Shown here in pieces: positions 1-5,566 of a stretch of DNA of 5,566 nt. The position numbers and the translations under genes are program-made. Source of the stretch: Planctomycetaceae bacterium. GTDB taxonomy: Bacteria > Planctomycetota > Planctomycetia > Pirellulales > UBA1268. The stretch lies in the NCBI GenBank assembly GCA_003488325.1, contig DNLZ01000364.1, positions 8,438 through 14,003 of the forward strand. The letters are read 5' to 3'. Each line of letters opens with the position of its first letter. The first letter of the stretch is position 1. Under the pieces are notes generated by a model that was given only the letters and a program-made list of their open reading frames with translations, was not told the origin of the DNA and ran no database searches.

Positions 1-2769
1 TGGATCGCCCAGGGGGCGGAGTACCGCGGCCATTGGGCCTTCGAGCGGGTCGAGCGCCCCTCGGTGCCCGAGGTGCGGAGCGCCACGTGGGCAAGGACGC
101 CGATCGACCGCTTCATCCTCGAGCGGCTCGAGCAGGAAGGGCTCGCGCCCAACCAGGAGGCCGACCGCGTCACGCTCGCCCGCCGGCTCGCCCTCGACCT
201 GACGGGACTGCCGCCGGTGCCGGCCGACGTCGACGCCTTCGTCGCCGACCCGTCTCCGGACGCCTACGCGCGGTACGTCGACACGCTGCTCGCGAGCCCG
301 CACTACGGCGAGCGCATGGCGATCGAATGGCTCGACGCCGCGCGCTACGCCGATTCGAGCGGTTACCAGACCGATTCGAGCCGGCAGAACTGGCCGTGGC
401 GCGACTGGCTCATCGGGGCCTACAACGCCAACCTCCCCTTCGACCAGTTCACGATCCACCAGCTCGCCGGCGACATGCTCGACGAGCCCACGCGCGACCA
501 GATCGTGGCCACGGGCTTCAACCGCAACCATCGCCTCAACGGCGAGGGGGGCATCATCGCCGAGGAGTGGCGTGTGGAGACGGTGATCGACCGCGTGGAG
601 ACGACGGCGCAGACGTGGATGGCGCTCTCGGCCGGCTGCGCCCGCTGCCACGACCACAAGTACGACCCGTTGTCGCAACGGGAGTTTTACGCGCTCTTCG
701 CGCTGTTCAACAACGTGCCCGAGACGGGCACCAATCAGGGCAAGGCGCACGTCGGCGGCGGCAACGTGGAGCCGGTGCACGTGCTCCCGACGCCGGAGCA
801 GGAGCGGGAACTCGCCAGGCTCGAGCAGGTGGTGGTGGATGCCGAAGCGGCCGTGAACGGGGCGATCGCGAACACCGACACGCTCGTGACGCAGTGGGAG
901 GAGTCCATCCGGCCGGCCCTGACGGCAGGCGCGGAAGACTGGGAGGCGTTCGAACCCCTGGAACTCCGCAGTGTCGGCGGGGCGAGTTTTCGGCGGAGCG
1001 AGGACGGCTCGTGGTTCGTGGAGGGCGCCCTGCCTCCACAGGACACCTACGAGTTCGAGACGCTCGTGCCCGCCGACACGCTCGGCGGCCTGAGGCTCGA
1101 GGTGTTCCCCGATCCGAGCCTCGGCGGTGGCGGCGGGTTTGGCCGCGCGGGCAACGGCAACATCGTGGTCACCGCGATCGAGGCCGAGATCGAGCCCCCC
1201 GGCGGCGCCGCCGCGGTACCGGTGGAACTCGTGCGGGCCGAGGCGACCTACGAGCAGAGCGGGTGGCCCGCGGCCGGTGTGCTCGCGGCCAAACGCGAGA
1301 AGGGCAAGGGCTGGGCGCTCGACGGAAACGATCCGGGCAGGCGTGAGCCCCGGCGGATCGCCGTGTTTCCCGCGAAGCCCGTCCCCCTGCCGGAGAACGC
1401 CCGGCTCATCCTGAGGATTCGACAGGAGGCGTTCGAGGGCCACACGATCGGTCGCTTCAGGCTCGCCTTCTCGACGCGCGATCCCGCGCTGCTCGGCGTC
1501 GGGGGATCGACGCTGCCGCAGGCCGTGCGGGAGGCGCTCGCCGTCGAGGGGGACCGGCGTTCGCCCGAGCAGAGGGCCGAGATCGCAGGGTTCTACCGCC
1601 GCAACGTGGATGGCCCGATCCGCCAGGCGGAGGCGGCACGCGATGCCGCCAGGAAGAGCATCGAGTCGTTCCAGGGCGCGCTGACGAACGCCATGGTGAT
1701 GAAGGAGGGCCCGCCGCGCGAGGCCTTCGTGCTCGTGCGTGGCGAATACGACAAGCGTGGCGAGCCGGTGACCGCGGGGCTGCCGGCATTTCTCCCGAAA
1801 CTCCCGGATGGCACGAAGCCCGATCGCCTGTCGCTCGCGACGTGGCTCGTGTCGCGCGAGCATCCGCTGACGGCGCGGGTCTGGGTGAATCGGCTCTGGG
1901 AGCGGCTCTTCGGCACCGGCCTCGTGAAGACGAGCGAGAACCTCGGCAGTCAGGCGGAGTACCCGAGCCATCCGGAGCTGCTCGATTGGCTGGCGGCCGA
2001 GTTCATGGAGAACGGCTGGGACATGAAGCGGTTCGTGAAGCTCGTGGTCACGAGCGCGGTCTACCGCCAGGCCGCGACGGTGACGCCGGAAAAGCTCGCC
2101 CGGGATCCGGCCAACCGGCTGCTCGCCCGCGCCCCGCGGATCCGTCTGCCCGGCGAGACGGTCCGCGACGCGGCGCTCGCGGCCTCGGGCCTGCTCGTGC
2201 CGGCGATCGGCGGCCCGAGCGTGCGGCCCTGGATGCCCGACGGCGTGTGGGACGAGACGAGCAAGTACGGCGACCTCCGCGGTTACAAGGCCGAGACCGG
2301 CCCGGGCCGCTACCGTCGCACGATGTACACGATCTGGAAGCGCACCGCCGCGCCGCCGACGATGCTGCTCTTCGACGCCCCGAATCGCGAGACCTGCGTC
2401 GTGAAGCGGTCGCGGACGAACACGCCGCTGCAGGCGCTTGCGCTCTTGAACGAGACGACCTTCGTCGAGGCGGCCCACGGTCTCGCGACGCGGATGATCG
2501 TCGAAGGGGGGGAGACGGCGGCGGAACGGATCACCCACGGATTCCGGCTGGCGATCGGGCGGCGGCCCGCGCCGAACGAACTGGCCGCCCTCGTGGACGG
2601 CTTCACCACCGATCTCGCCACGTTCGCAGCGGCACCGGACCGGGCGGAGAAATTCGCCGCGGTCGGCCTCGTGAAGAAGCCCGACACCGTGCCGGCGAGC
2701 GAGTTCGCCGCCTACTCGCTCGCGGCGAACGTGATCCTCAACCTCGACGAATTCGTGATGCGGGAGTGA
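1..2769 (+). CDS. DUF1549/DUF1553 (PSCyt2/PSD1) planctomycete cytochrome-type protein, 5' partial
   Basis: The reading frame is open from base 1 to the TGA at 2767-2769, giving 922 visible residues; the true start is upstream. Numbering from the first visible codon, residues 1-13 (WIAQGAEYRGHWA) match the linker that follows the PSCyt1 cytochrome c domain in this family, so a heme domain and an export signal probably lie just outside the window. Residues about 34-243 form DUF1549 (PSCyt2), with PIDRFI, LTGLPP and a CARCH heme-type motif at 213-217 followed by DHKYDPLS. A charged, probably helical stretch begins near 264. Residues about 314-495 look like a beta-rich module with a glycine run near 375-387. 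DUF1553 (PSD1) spans about 608-868, with LTARVWVNRLWERLFG, NTPLQALALLNE (from 807) and the usual C-terminal end ILNLDEFVMRE. The protein is probably periplasmic or surface-located. A link to carbohydrate breakdown is suggested for the family, but no reaction is established. No frameshift is visible. The family call is very secure; the role is not. Confidence 0.95.
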   Translation, partial: WIAQGAEYRGHWAFERVERPSVPEVRSATWARTPIDRFILERLEQEGLAPNQEADRVTLARRLALDLTGLPPVPADVDAFVADPSPDAYARYVDTLLASPHYGERMAIEWLDAARYADSSGYQTDSSRQNWPWRDWLIGAYNANLPFDQFTIHQLAGDMLDEPTRDQIVATGFNRNHRLNGEGGIIAEEWRVETVIDRVETTAQTWMALSAGCARCHDHKYDPLSQREFYALFALFNNVPETGTNQGKAHVGGGNVEPVHVLPTPEQERELARLEQVVVDAEAAVNGAIANTDTLVTQWEESIRPALTAGAEDWEAFEPLELRSVGGASFRRSEDGSWFVEGALPPQDTYEFETLVPADTLGGLRLEVFPDPSLGGGGGFGRAGNGNIVVTAIEAEIEPPGGAAAVPVELVRAEATYEQSGWPAAGVLAAKREKGKGWALDGNDPGRREPRRIAVFPAKPVPLPENARLILRIRQEAFEGHTIGRFRLAFSTRDPALLGVGGSTLPQAVREALAVEGDRRSPEQRAEIAGFYRRNVDGPIRQAEAARDAARKSIESFQGALTNAMVMKEGPPREAFVLVRGEYDKRGEPVTAGLPAFLPKLPDGTKPDRLSLATWLVSREHPLTARVWVNRLWERLFGTGLVKTSENLGSQAEYPSHPELLDWLAAEFMENGWDMKRFVKLVVTSAVYRQAATVTPEKLARDPANRLLARAPRIRLPGETVRDAALAASGLLVPAIGGPSVRPWMPDGVWDETSKYGDLRGYKAETGPGRYRRTMYTIWKRTAAPPTMLLFDAPNRETCVVKRSRTNTPLQALALLNETTFVEAAHGLATRMIVEGGETAAERITHGFRLAIGRRPAPNELAALVDGFTTDLATFAAAPDRAEKFAAVGLVKKPDTVPASEFAAYSLAANVILNLDEFVMRE
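2762..2766 (+). promoter_or_regulatory. Shine-Dalgarno for the DUF1501 gene
   Basis: GGGAG lies inside the last codons of the upstream gene, 7 nt before the ATG at 2774. It supports this start and suggests translational coupling, because ribosomes terminating at 2769 sit on this site. The same start is required to keep the twin-arginine signal. Confidence 0.7.
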
Positions 2770-2773
2770 CCCC

Positions 2774-4228
2774 ATGAACACGGCTGCCACGCGCACCCAG
2801 GACGCCCTCAACCGCCGCGTGTTTCTCGGCGGTGCCGGTGGCGGACTCGGCTTCGCGGCGCTCGCGAGCCTGATGCAGCCGCATGCCGCGCGGGCCGCCG
2901 GGCCGTCGCCGGTCTCGGTCCCGGGCGTCCCTGCGAAGGCGAAGCGGATCATCTTCCTCTTCCAGTCGGGCGCGCCCTCGCAGATGGACCTCTTCGACCC
3001 CAAGCCCGAGATGGAGAAGCGGCGGGGCGAGGACCTGCCGGAGTCGATCCGCCAGGGGCAGCGGCTCACCACCATGACCAGCGGCCAGAAAAACTTTCCC
3101 GTGGCCCCCTCGCTCTTCACGTTCGCGCAGCACGGCGAAAGCGGCATGTGGTTCAGCGAGCTCCTGCCGAACATCGCCCGGCACGCGGATCGGTGGTGCA
3201 TGATCCGCTCGATGGTGACCGAGCAGATCAACCATGACCCGGCGATCACGTTCTGCCAGACGGGCCACCAGCTCGCCGGCCGGCCGAGCATCGGCTCGTG
3301 GGTGAGCTACGGCCTCGGCAGCGAGAACGCCGACCTGCCCGCCTACATCGTGCTCACGAGCTTCGGGAGCGGCCGCAGGGACGACCAACCGCTCTACGAC
3401 CGGCTCTGGGGCGCAGGCTTCCTGCCGACCGAGCATCAGGGCGTGCGGTTTCGCAACACGGGCGATCCCGTGCTCTACCTGGCGGACCCGGCGGGCGTCG
3501 ACCGCCCGATGCGACGGTCCACGCTCGACCGCATCGCCGCGCTCAACGCCGCTCGCTCGACCGCGGTCGGCGACCCCGAGATCGCGGCCCGCACGGCGCA
3601 ATACGAGATGGCCTTCCGCATGCAGGCGAGCGTGCCCGAGATCATCGACTTCAAGGACGAGCCCCGGCACGTGCTCGAATCCTACGGCCCCGACGTCGCG
3701 AGGCCGGGAAGTTACGCCTTCAACTGCCTGCTCGCCCGGCGTCTCTCCGAGCGGGGCGTGCGGTTCGTCCAGCTCTTCCACATGGGGTGGGACCATCACG
3801 GCGGTCTGCCCGCGGCGATCCGCGGGCAGACGCAGGACACCGACCAGCCGACGGCCGCGCTCCTCGACGACCTGCAGCGGCACGGCCTGCTCGACGAGAC
3901 GCTCGTCGTCTGGGGCGGCGAGTTCGGCCGCACGATCTACTCCCAGGGCGCGCTCGCGAAGGACAACTACGGCCGCGACCATCACCCCCGCTGTTTCACG
4001 ATCCTCATGGCGGGCGCGGGCGTGCGCGGCGGCCTCACCTGGGGCGCGACCGACGACTACTCCTACAACATCGTGACGCCCGAACAGCGCGTGCACGTCC
4101 ACGACCTCAATGCGACGATCCTGCACCTGATGGGGATCGACCACCTCCGCCTCACCTACCCCTACCAGGGGCGTGATTTCCGACTCACCGACGTGCACGG
4201 AACCGTGGTGCAGGGCATCCTGACCTGA
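2774..4228 (+). CDS. DUF1501 family protein with Tat signal
   Basis: The protein has 484 residues, a normal full length for DUF1501, a family related to the alkaline phosphatase/sulfatase fold. The N-terminus is a twin-arginine signal: NRRVFLGG (residues 13-20), a Gly/Ala-rich hydrophobic stretch to about 33, and a likely cleavage near AARA (38-41). That predicts export of a folded protein. Family landmarks in order are SGAPSQMDLFDPK (65-77), HMGWDHHGG (336-344), WGGEFGRT (380-387), GRDHHP (400-405) and HDLNATILHLMGID starting at H443. The conserved Asp, His and Glu in these blocks are the likely metal or active-site ligands, by analogy with the superfamily. No sulfatase C/S-x-P-x-R motif was noticed. 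The C-terminus, YQGRDFRLTDVHG and about ten more residues, is typical. It starts 4 bp after the DUF1549/DUF1553 gene, the standard pairing for these two families, so co-transcription and a joint role are likely. The substrate is unknown. Confidence 0.95.
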   Translation: MNTAATRTQDALNRRVFLGGAGGGLGFAALASLMQPHAARAAGPSPVSVPGVPAKAKRIIFLFQSGAPSQMDLFDPKPEMEKRRGEDLPESIRQGQRLTTMTSGQKNFPVAPSLFTFAQHGESGMWFSELLPNIARHADRWCMIRSMVTEQINHDPAITFCQTGHQLAGRPSIGSWVSYGLGSENADLPAYIVLTSFGSGRRDDQPLYDRLWGAGFLPTEHQGVRFRNTGDPVLYLADPAGVDRPMRRSTLDRIAALNAARSTAVGDPEIAARTAQYEMAFRMQASVPEIIDFKDEPRHVLESYGPDVARPGSYAFNCLLARRLSERGVRFVQLFHMGWDHHGGLPAAIRGQTQDTDQPTAALLDDLQRHGLLDETLVVWGGEFGRTIYSQGALAKDNYGRDHHPRCFTILMAGAGVRGGLTWGATDDYSYNIVTPEQRVHVHDLNATILHLMGIDHLRLTYPYQGRDFRLTDVHGTVVQGILT

Positions 4229-4229
4229 A

Positions 4230-4250
4230 GCCTCCGGGCCAAGCCGAGGC
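4230..4250 (+). terminator. possible terminator-like stem-loop after DUF1501
   Basis: The arms GCCTC (4230-4234) and GAGGC (4246-4250) pair. Inside them GGC (4237-4239) pairs with GCC (4243-4245) around a CAA loop, leaving a 2-nt CG bulge on the left. It begins 2 nt after the stop codon, where a terminator or a 3'-end stabilising hairpin would sit. No T-run follows, so it is not a classical intrinsic terminator, and stems of this size occur by chance in GC-rich DNA. Confidence 0.3.
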
Positions 4251-4291
4251 GAGCGGGTCGGCGAACGCGTCCCGGGCGAGCGCGACCCGAT

Positions 4292-4320
4292 CGCACGCCT
4301 GGAGGCGTGCGCCACTGGGG
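4292..4320. repeat. palindrome-cored repeat, copy 1 (perfect hairpin)
   Basis: CGCACGCC (4292-4299) and GGCGTGCG (4304-4311) are exact reverse complements around a TGGA loop, forming a perfect 8-bp stem. The following CCAC-T-GG (4312-4318) is also present in the second copy. Aligned without gaps, positions 4292-4320 match 4392-4420 at 24 of 29 bases, with the first 16 identical. It could be a dispersed REP-like element or an RNA hairpin in the 3' region of the DUF1501 transcript. Confidence 0.6.
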
Positions 4321-4391
4321 CGAGGCGACGTGTGCCGCCCCCGAGCCGGCGCTCCAGCGACACCGGATGCGCCCGAGCAGGCGGCACGATG

Positions 4392-4420
4392 CGCACGCCT
4401 GGAGGCGAGTTCCACAGGAG
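4392..4420. repeat. palindrome-cored repeat, copy 2 (one arm diverged)
   Basis: Positions 4392-4407 are identical to 4292-4307, and CCAC-A-GG (4412-4418) matches the end of copy 1. It lies exactly 100 bp downstream of copy 1. The right arm reads GGCGAGTT instead of GGCGTGCG, so only the inner CGCC/GGCG can pair, and the long hairpin of copy 1 cannot form. Upstream similarity (CNCGAT before the core) extends a few bases with a one-base offset. Confidence 0.55.
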
Positions 4421-4428
4421 CGCGCTCC
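4417..4428. repeat. 12-bp perfect palindrome
   Basis: GGAGCGCGCTCC equals its own reverse complement. It overlaps the end of repeat copy 2 and lies about 110 bp before the Gfo/Idh start. It might be an operator-like dyad or part of the repeat element. A 6+6 palindrome is not rare in DNA this GC-rich, so function is uncertain. Confidence 0.3.
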
Positions 4429-4475
4429 CGCCGCCCCGGGCACGGACGCGGCGAAAGGGCGGCCAGAACTCGCGG

Positions 4476-4506
4476 TTTTCCGGGACCGGCCCTGGCACGG
4501 CATACT
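4476..4506 (+). promoter_or_regulatory. weak candidate promoter for the Gfo/Idh gene
   Basis: CATACT (4501-4506) matches 4 of 6 bases of the sigma-70 -10 consensus and stands out as relatively AT-containing in the gap. The best upstream candidate, TTTTCC (4476-4481), is a poor -35 at 19-bp spacing. The position would give a leader of roughly 25-30 nt before the ATG at 4540. Planctomycete promoters are poorly defined, so this is a position-based guess. Confidence 0.2.
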
Positions 4507-4526
4507 CTTCGGGACCCGCAGCCTTC

Positions 4527-4530
4527 GGAG
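4527..4530 (+). promoter_or_regulatory. Shine-Dalgarno for the Gfo/Idh gene
   Basis: GGAG is followed by a 9-nt spacer to the ATG at 4540. It fixes the start that gives a complete twin-arginine signal peptide. Confidence 0.65.
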
Positions 4531-4539
4531 CATCGAACC

Positions 4540-5566
4540 ATGCGTTCATCTCAACCGTCGCGACGTCGCTTCCTTCGGGGCGTCGCCGCCACGGGCGCCG
4601 CCGGCGCCCTCCTCCCCGTGTCCAGCCGTTCGAGCGCGGCGGACGCGCCGGCGGAGCGGCCGGTCTTCGCGACGATCGGGCTCCGCAACCAGGGCTGGGC
4701 GATCACGAGCAAGTCGTTCCCATACGCCGACTTCGCCGCGCTGGCCGATGTCGACGCCAACGTGCTCGCGGAACACGTCGCGAAGGTCGAGAAGGCCCAG
4801 GGGCGCAAGCCCGACGCGACCGCCGACTACCGCACGATCCTCGACCGCCGCGACATCGACGCGGTCATGATCGCGACGCCCGATCACTGGCACACCAAGA
4901 TCGCCGTCGAGGCGATGCGGGCCGGAAAGGACGTCTACTGCGAGAAGCCGCTCACACTGACGATCGACGAGGGCAAGCTCATCGAGCGGGTCGTGCAGGA
5001 AACCGGCCGCGTCTTCCAGGTGGGAACGATGCAGCGCACGGAATCGGACGCGAGGTTCCTGCAGGCGGTCGCGCTGGTGCGGGCCGGACGGATCGGCACC
5101 GTCAGGAAGGTGACCTGCGGCATCAATGCCATGGAGGAGTCACCGGCGATCCCGACGGCCCCCGTGCCGCAGGGACTCGACTGGGACCGGTGGCTCGGGC
5201 CGGCGCCCGCCGTGCCCTACCGCGCCCTGCCGGAGCTCCGCGTCGGCTACGGCGGCGGCGTGCCGCTCTACTCGAACTGCCACTACTCGTTCCGCAACTG
5301 GCACGAGTACTCCGGAGGCAAGCTCACCGACTGGGGCGCCCACCACGTCGACATCGCCTGCTGGGCGCTTGGCGCGACCGACACCGGCCCGAGCCGGATC
5401 GAGCCGCTCGAGTACACCCTGCCGGTCGCGTACAAGGACGGGCATCCCCTGGTGGACGACCGCTACAACGCGGCGACGAAGTTCCGGATCCGCGCGGCCA
5501 TGCCCCGCGACGTGGAGATGATCATCACGAGCGAGGGGGACAACGGCATCCTCTTCGAGGGCACCG
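4540..5566 (+). CDS. Gfo/Idh/MocA family oxidoreductase with Tat signal, 3' partial
   Basis: The frame opens at ATG 4540 and stays open to the window end, giving 342 residues; the C-terminus is missing. Members of the planctomycete Tat-type group usually run to somewhat over 400 residues. The N-terminus is a textbook twin-arginine signal: SRRRFLR (7-13), a hydrophobic Ala/Gly stretch (14-27) and a likely cleavage near SSAA (31-34). A Rossmann domain follows: IGLRNQG (46-52) in the glycine-loop position, LADVD (68-72) ending the second strand, IATPDHWH (111-118) and the family hallmark CEKPL (134-138). The second domain carries DWGAHHVD (264-271), whose histidine is in the usual catalytic position. 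These enzymes perform NAD(P)-dependent redox steps on sugars or polyols, and some act as glycosidases through oxidation-elimination chemistry. Tat export fits a protein folded around its cofactor before transport. The substrate cannot be told. The 311-bp upstream gap with its own ribosome binding site suggests a separate transcription unit. Confidence 0.93.
   Translation, partial: MRSSQPSRRRFLRGVAATGAAGALLPVSSRSSAADAPAERPVFATIGLRNQGWAITSKSFPYADFAALADVDANVLAEHVAKVEKAQGRKPDATADYRTILDRRDIDAVMIATPDHWHTKIAVEAMRAGKDVYCEKPLTLTIDEGKLIERVVQETGRVFQVGTMQRTESDARFLQAVALVRAGRIGTVRKVTCGINAMEESPAIPTAPVPQGLDWDRWLGPAPAVPYRALPELRVGYGGGVPLYSNCHYSFRNWHEYSGGKLTDWGAHHVDIACWALGATDTGPSRIEPLEYTLPVAYKDGHPLVDDRYNAATKFRIRAAMPRDVEMIITSEGDNGILFEGT

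Larger units (their letters stand above)
4229..4539. other. 311-bp intergenic region without a credible gene
   Basis: Reading frames that cross this gap on either strand are arginine/proline/alanine-rich shadows with no family resemblance. I see no tRNA or rRNA. The gap holds a stem-loop immediately after the DUF1501 stop, two copies of a palindromic repeat, a 12-bp palindrome, and the probable promoter and ribosome binding site of the Gfo/Idh gene. Its length and content suggest that the downstream gene is transcribed from its own promoter rather than only by read-through. Confidence 0.75.

Noticed and set aside
64..66. GTG at 64 as the start of the DUF1549/DUF1553 gene.
   Set aside because: The frame is open from base 1, and residues upstream of the GTG already match the family linker (WIAQGAEY). 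No Shine-Dalgarno or signal peptide is present, so the gene begins before the window.
33..1346. A 437-residue + strand frame overlapping the DUF1549 gene.
   Set aside because: Extremely rich in arginine, alanine and glycine, as expected of an out-of-frame reading of GC-rich DNA. The overlapping frame 1 carries the recognised domains.
4254..4289. An inverted repeat CGGGTCG/CGACCCG with a 22-nt loop just before repeat copy 1.
   Set aside because: A 7-bp stem with a long loop is expected by chance in a GC-rich 300-bp stretch. It is not part of the duplicated block.
4332..4387. An inverted repeat GTGCCGCC/GGCGGCAC with a 40-nt loop between the two repeat copies.
   Set aside because: An 8-bp stem over such a distance is near chance expectation at this base composition, and nothing else supports it.
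4292..4420. A minimal CRISPR array formed by the two repeat copies.
   Set aside because: There are only two units, the copies diverge inside the 29-nt block, the separation is about 71 nt, and there are no cas genes nearby.
4493..4508. A sigma-54 promoter, because TGGCACG at 4493-4499 is a perfect -24 half-site.
   Set aside because: The -12 element at the required spacing reads ACTCT instead of TTGCA/T, without the essential GC. One half-site alone is not enough.
2738..4549. A 603-residue open frame on the - strand spanning the whole DUF1501 gene and the intergenic gap.
   Set aside because: It mirrors the DUF1501 gene, and the very high third-position GC of that gene removes stops from the antisense frame. 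The product is rich in Arg, Ala, Val and Glu with no family motif, while the + strand frame has many conserved DUF1501 blocks.
4307..4870. A 187-residue + strand frame crossing the gap and the start of the Gfo/Idh gene.
   Set aside because: It is out of frame with the Gfo/Idh gene, rich in Arg/Ser/Pro and without recognisable motifs. The frame from 4540 has the Tat signal and the Rossmann and CEKP motifs.

Overview
The window looks like part of a GC-rich planctomycete chromosome (GC well above 60% by eye, with third codon positions almost all G or C). The assignment rests on gene content. A DUF1549/DUF1553 protein (planctomycete c-type cytochrome-associated family, PSCyt2/PSD1) is followed directly by a Tat-exported DUF1501 protein, and then by a Tat-exported Gfo/Idh/MocA oxidoreductase. 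This combination is highly expanded in Planctomycetes, and related Verrucomicrobia/Lentisphaerae carry it too. I cannot place it to genus.

Layout, all genes on the + strand: (1) Positions 1-2769 hold the 3' part of a DUF1549/DUF1553 gene whose start lies upstream of the window. The first visible residues match the linker that normally follows the N-terminal PSCyt1 cytochrome c domain. (2) After a 4-bp gap, positions 2774-4228 hold a complete DUF1501 gene with a twin-arginine signal; the two genes are almost certainly one operon. (3) Positions 4229-4539 are a 311-bp noncoding gap. It holds a stem-loop right after the DUF1501 stop, two copies of a palindrome-cored repeat exactly 100 bp apart, and a weak candidate promoter plus a clear Shine-Dalgarno for the next gene. 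(4) From 4540 to the window end runs the 5' part (342 codons) of a Gfo/Idh/MocA-family oxidoreductase with a textbook Tat signal; its 3' end is outside the window.

How they may work together (inference): all three products are predicted to leave the cytoplasm. The DUF1549/DUF1553 protein carries a CxxCH heme motif in the visible part. DUF1501 resembles the alkaline phosphatase/sulfatase fold. The Gfo/Idh enzyme would carry a pre-bound nicotinamide cofactor through Tat. Such sets are usually linked to periplasmic processing of complex carbohydrates, but DUF1549/DUF1553 and DUF1501 have no settled biochemical function. The coding part is ordinary for a planctomycete; the least explained element is the repeat pair in the intergenic gap.
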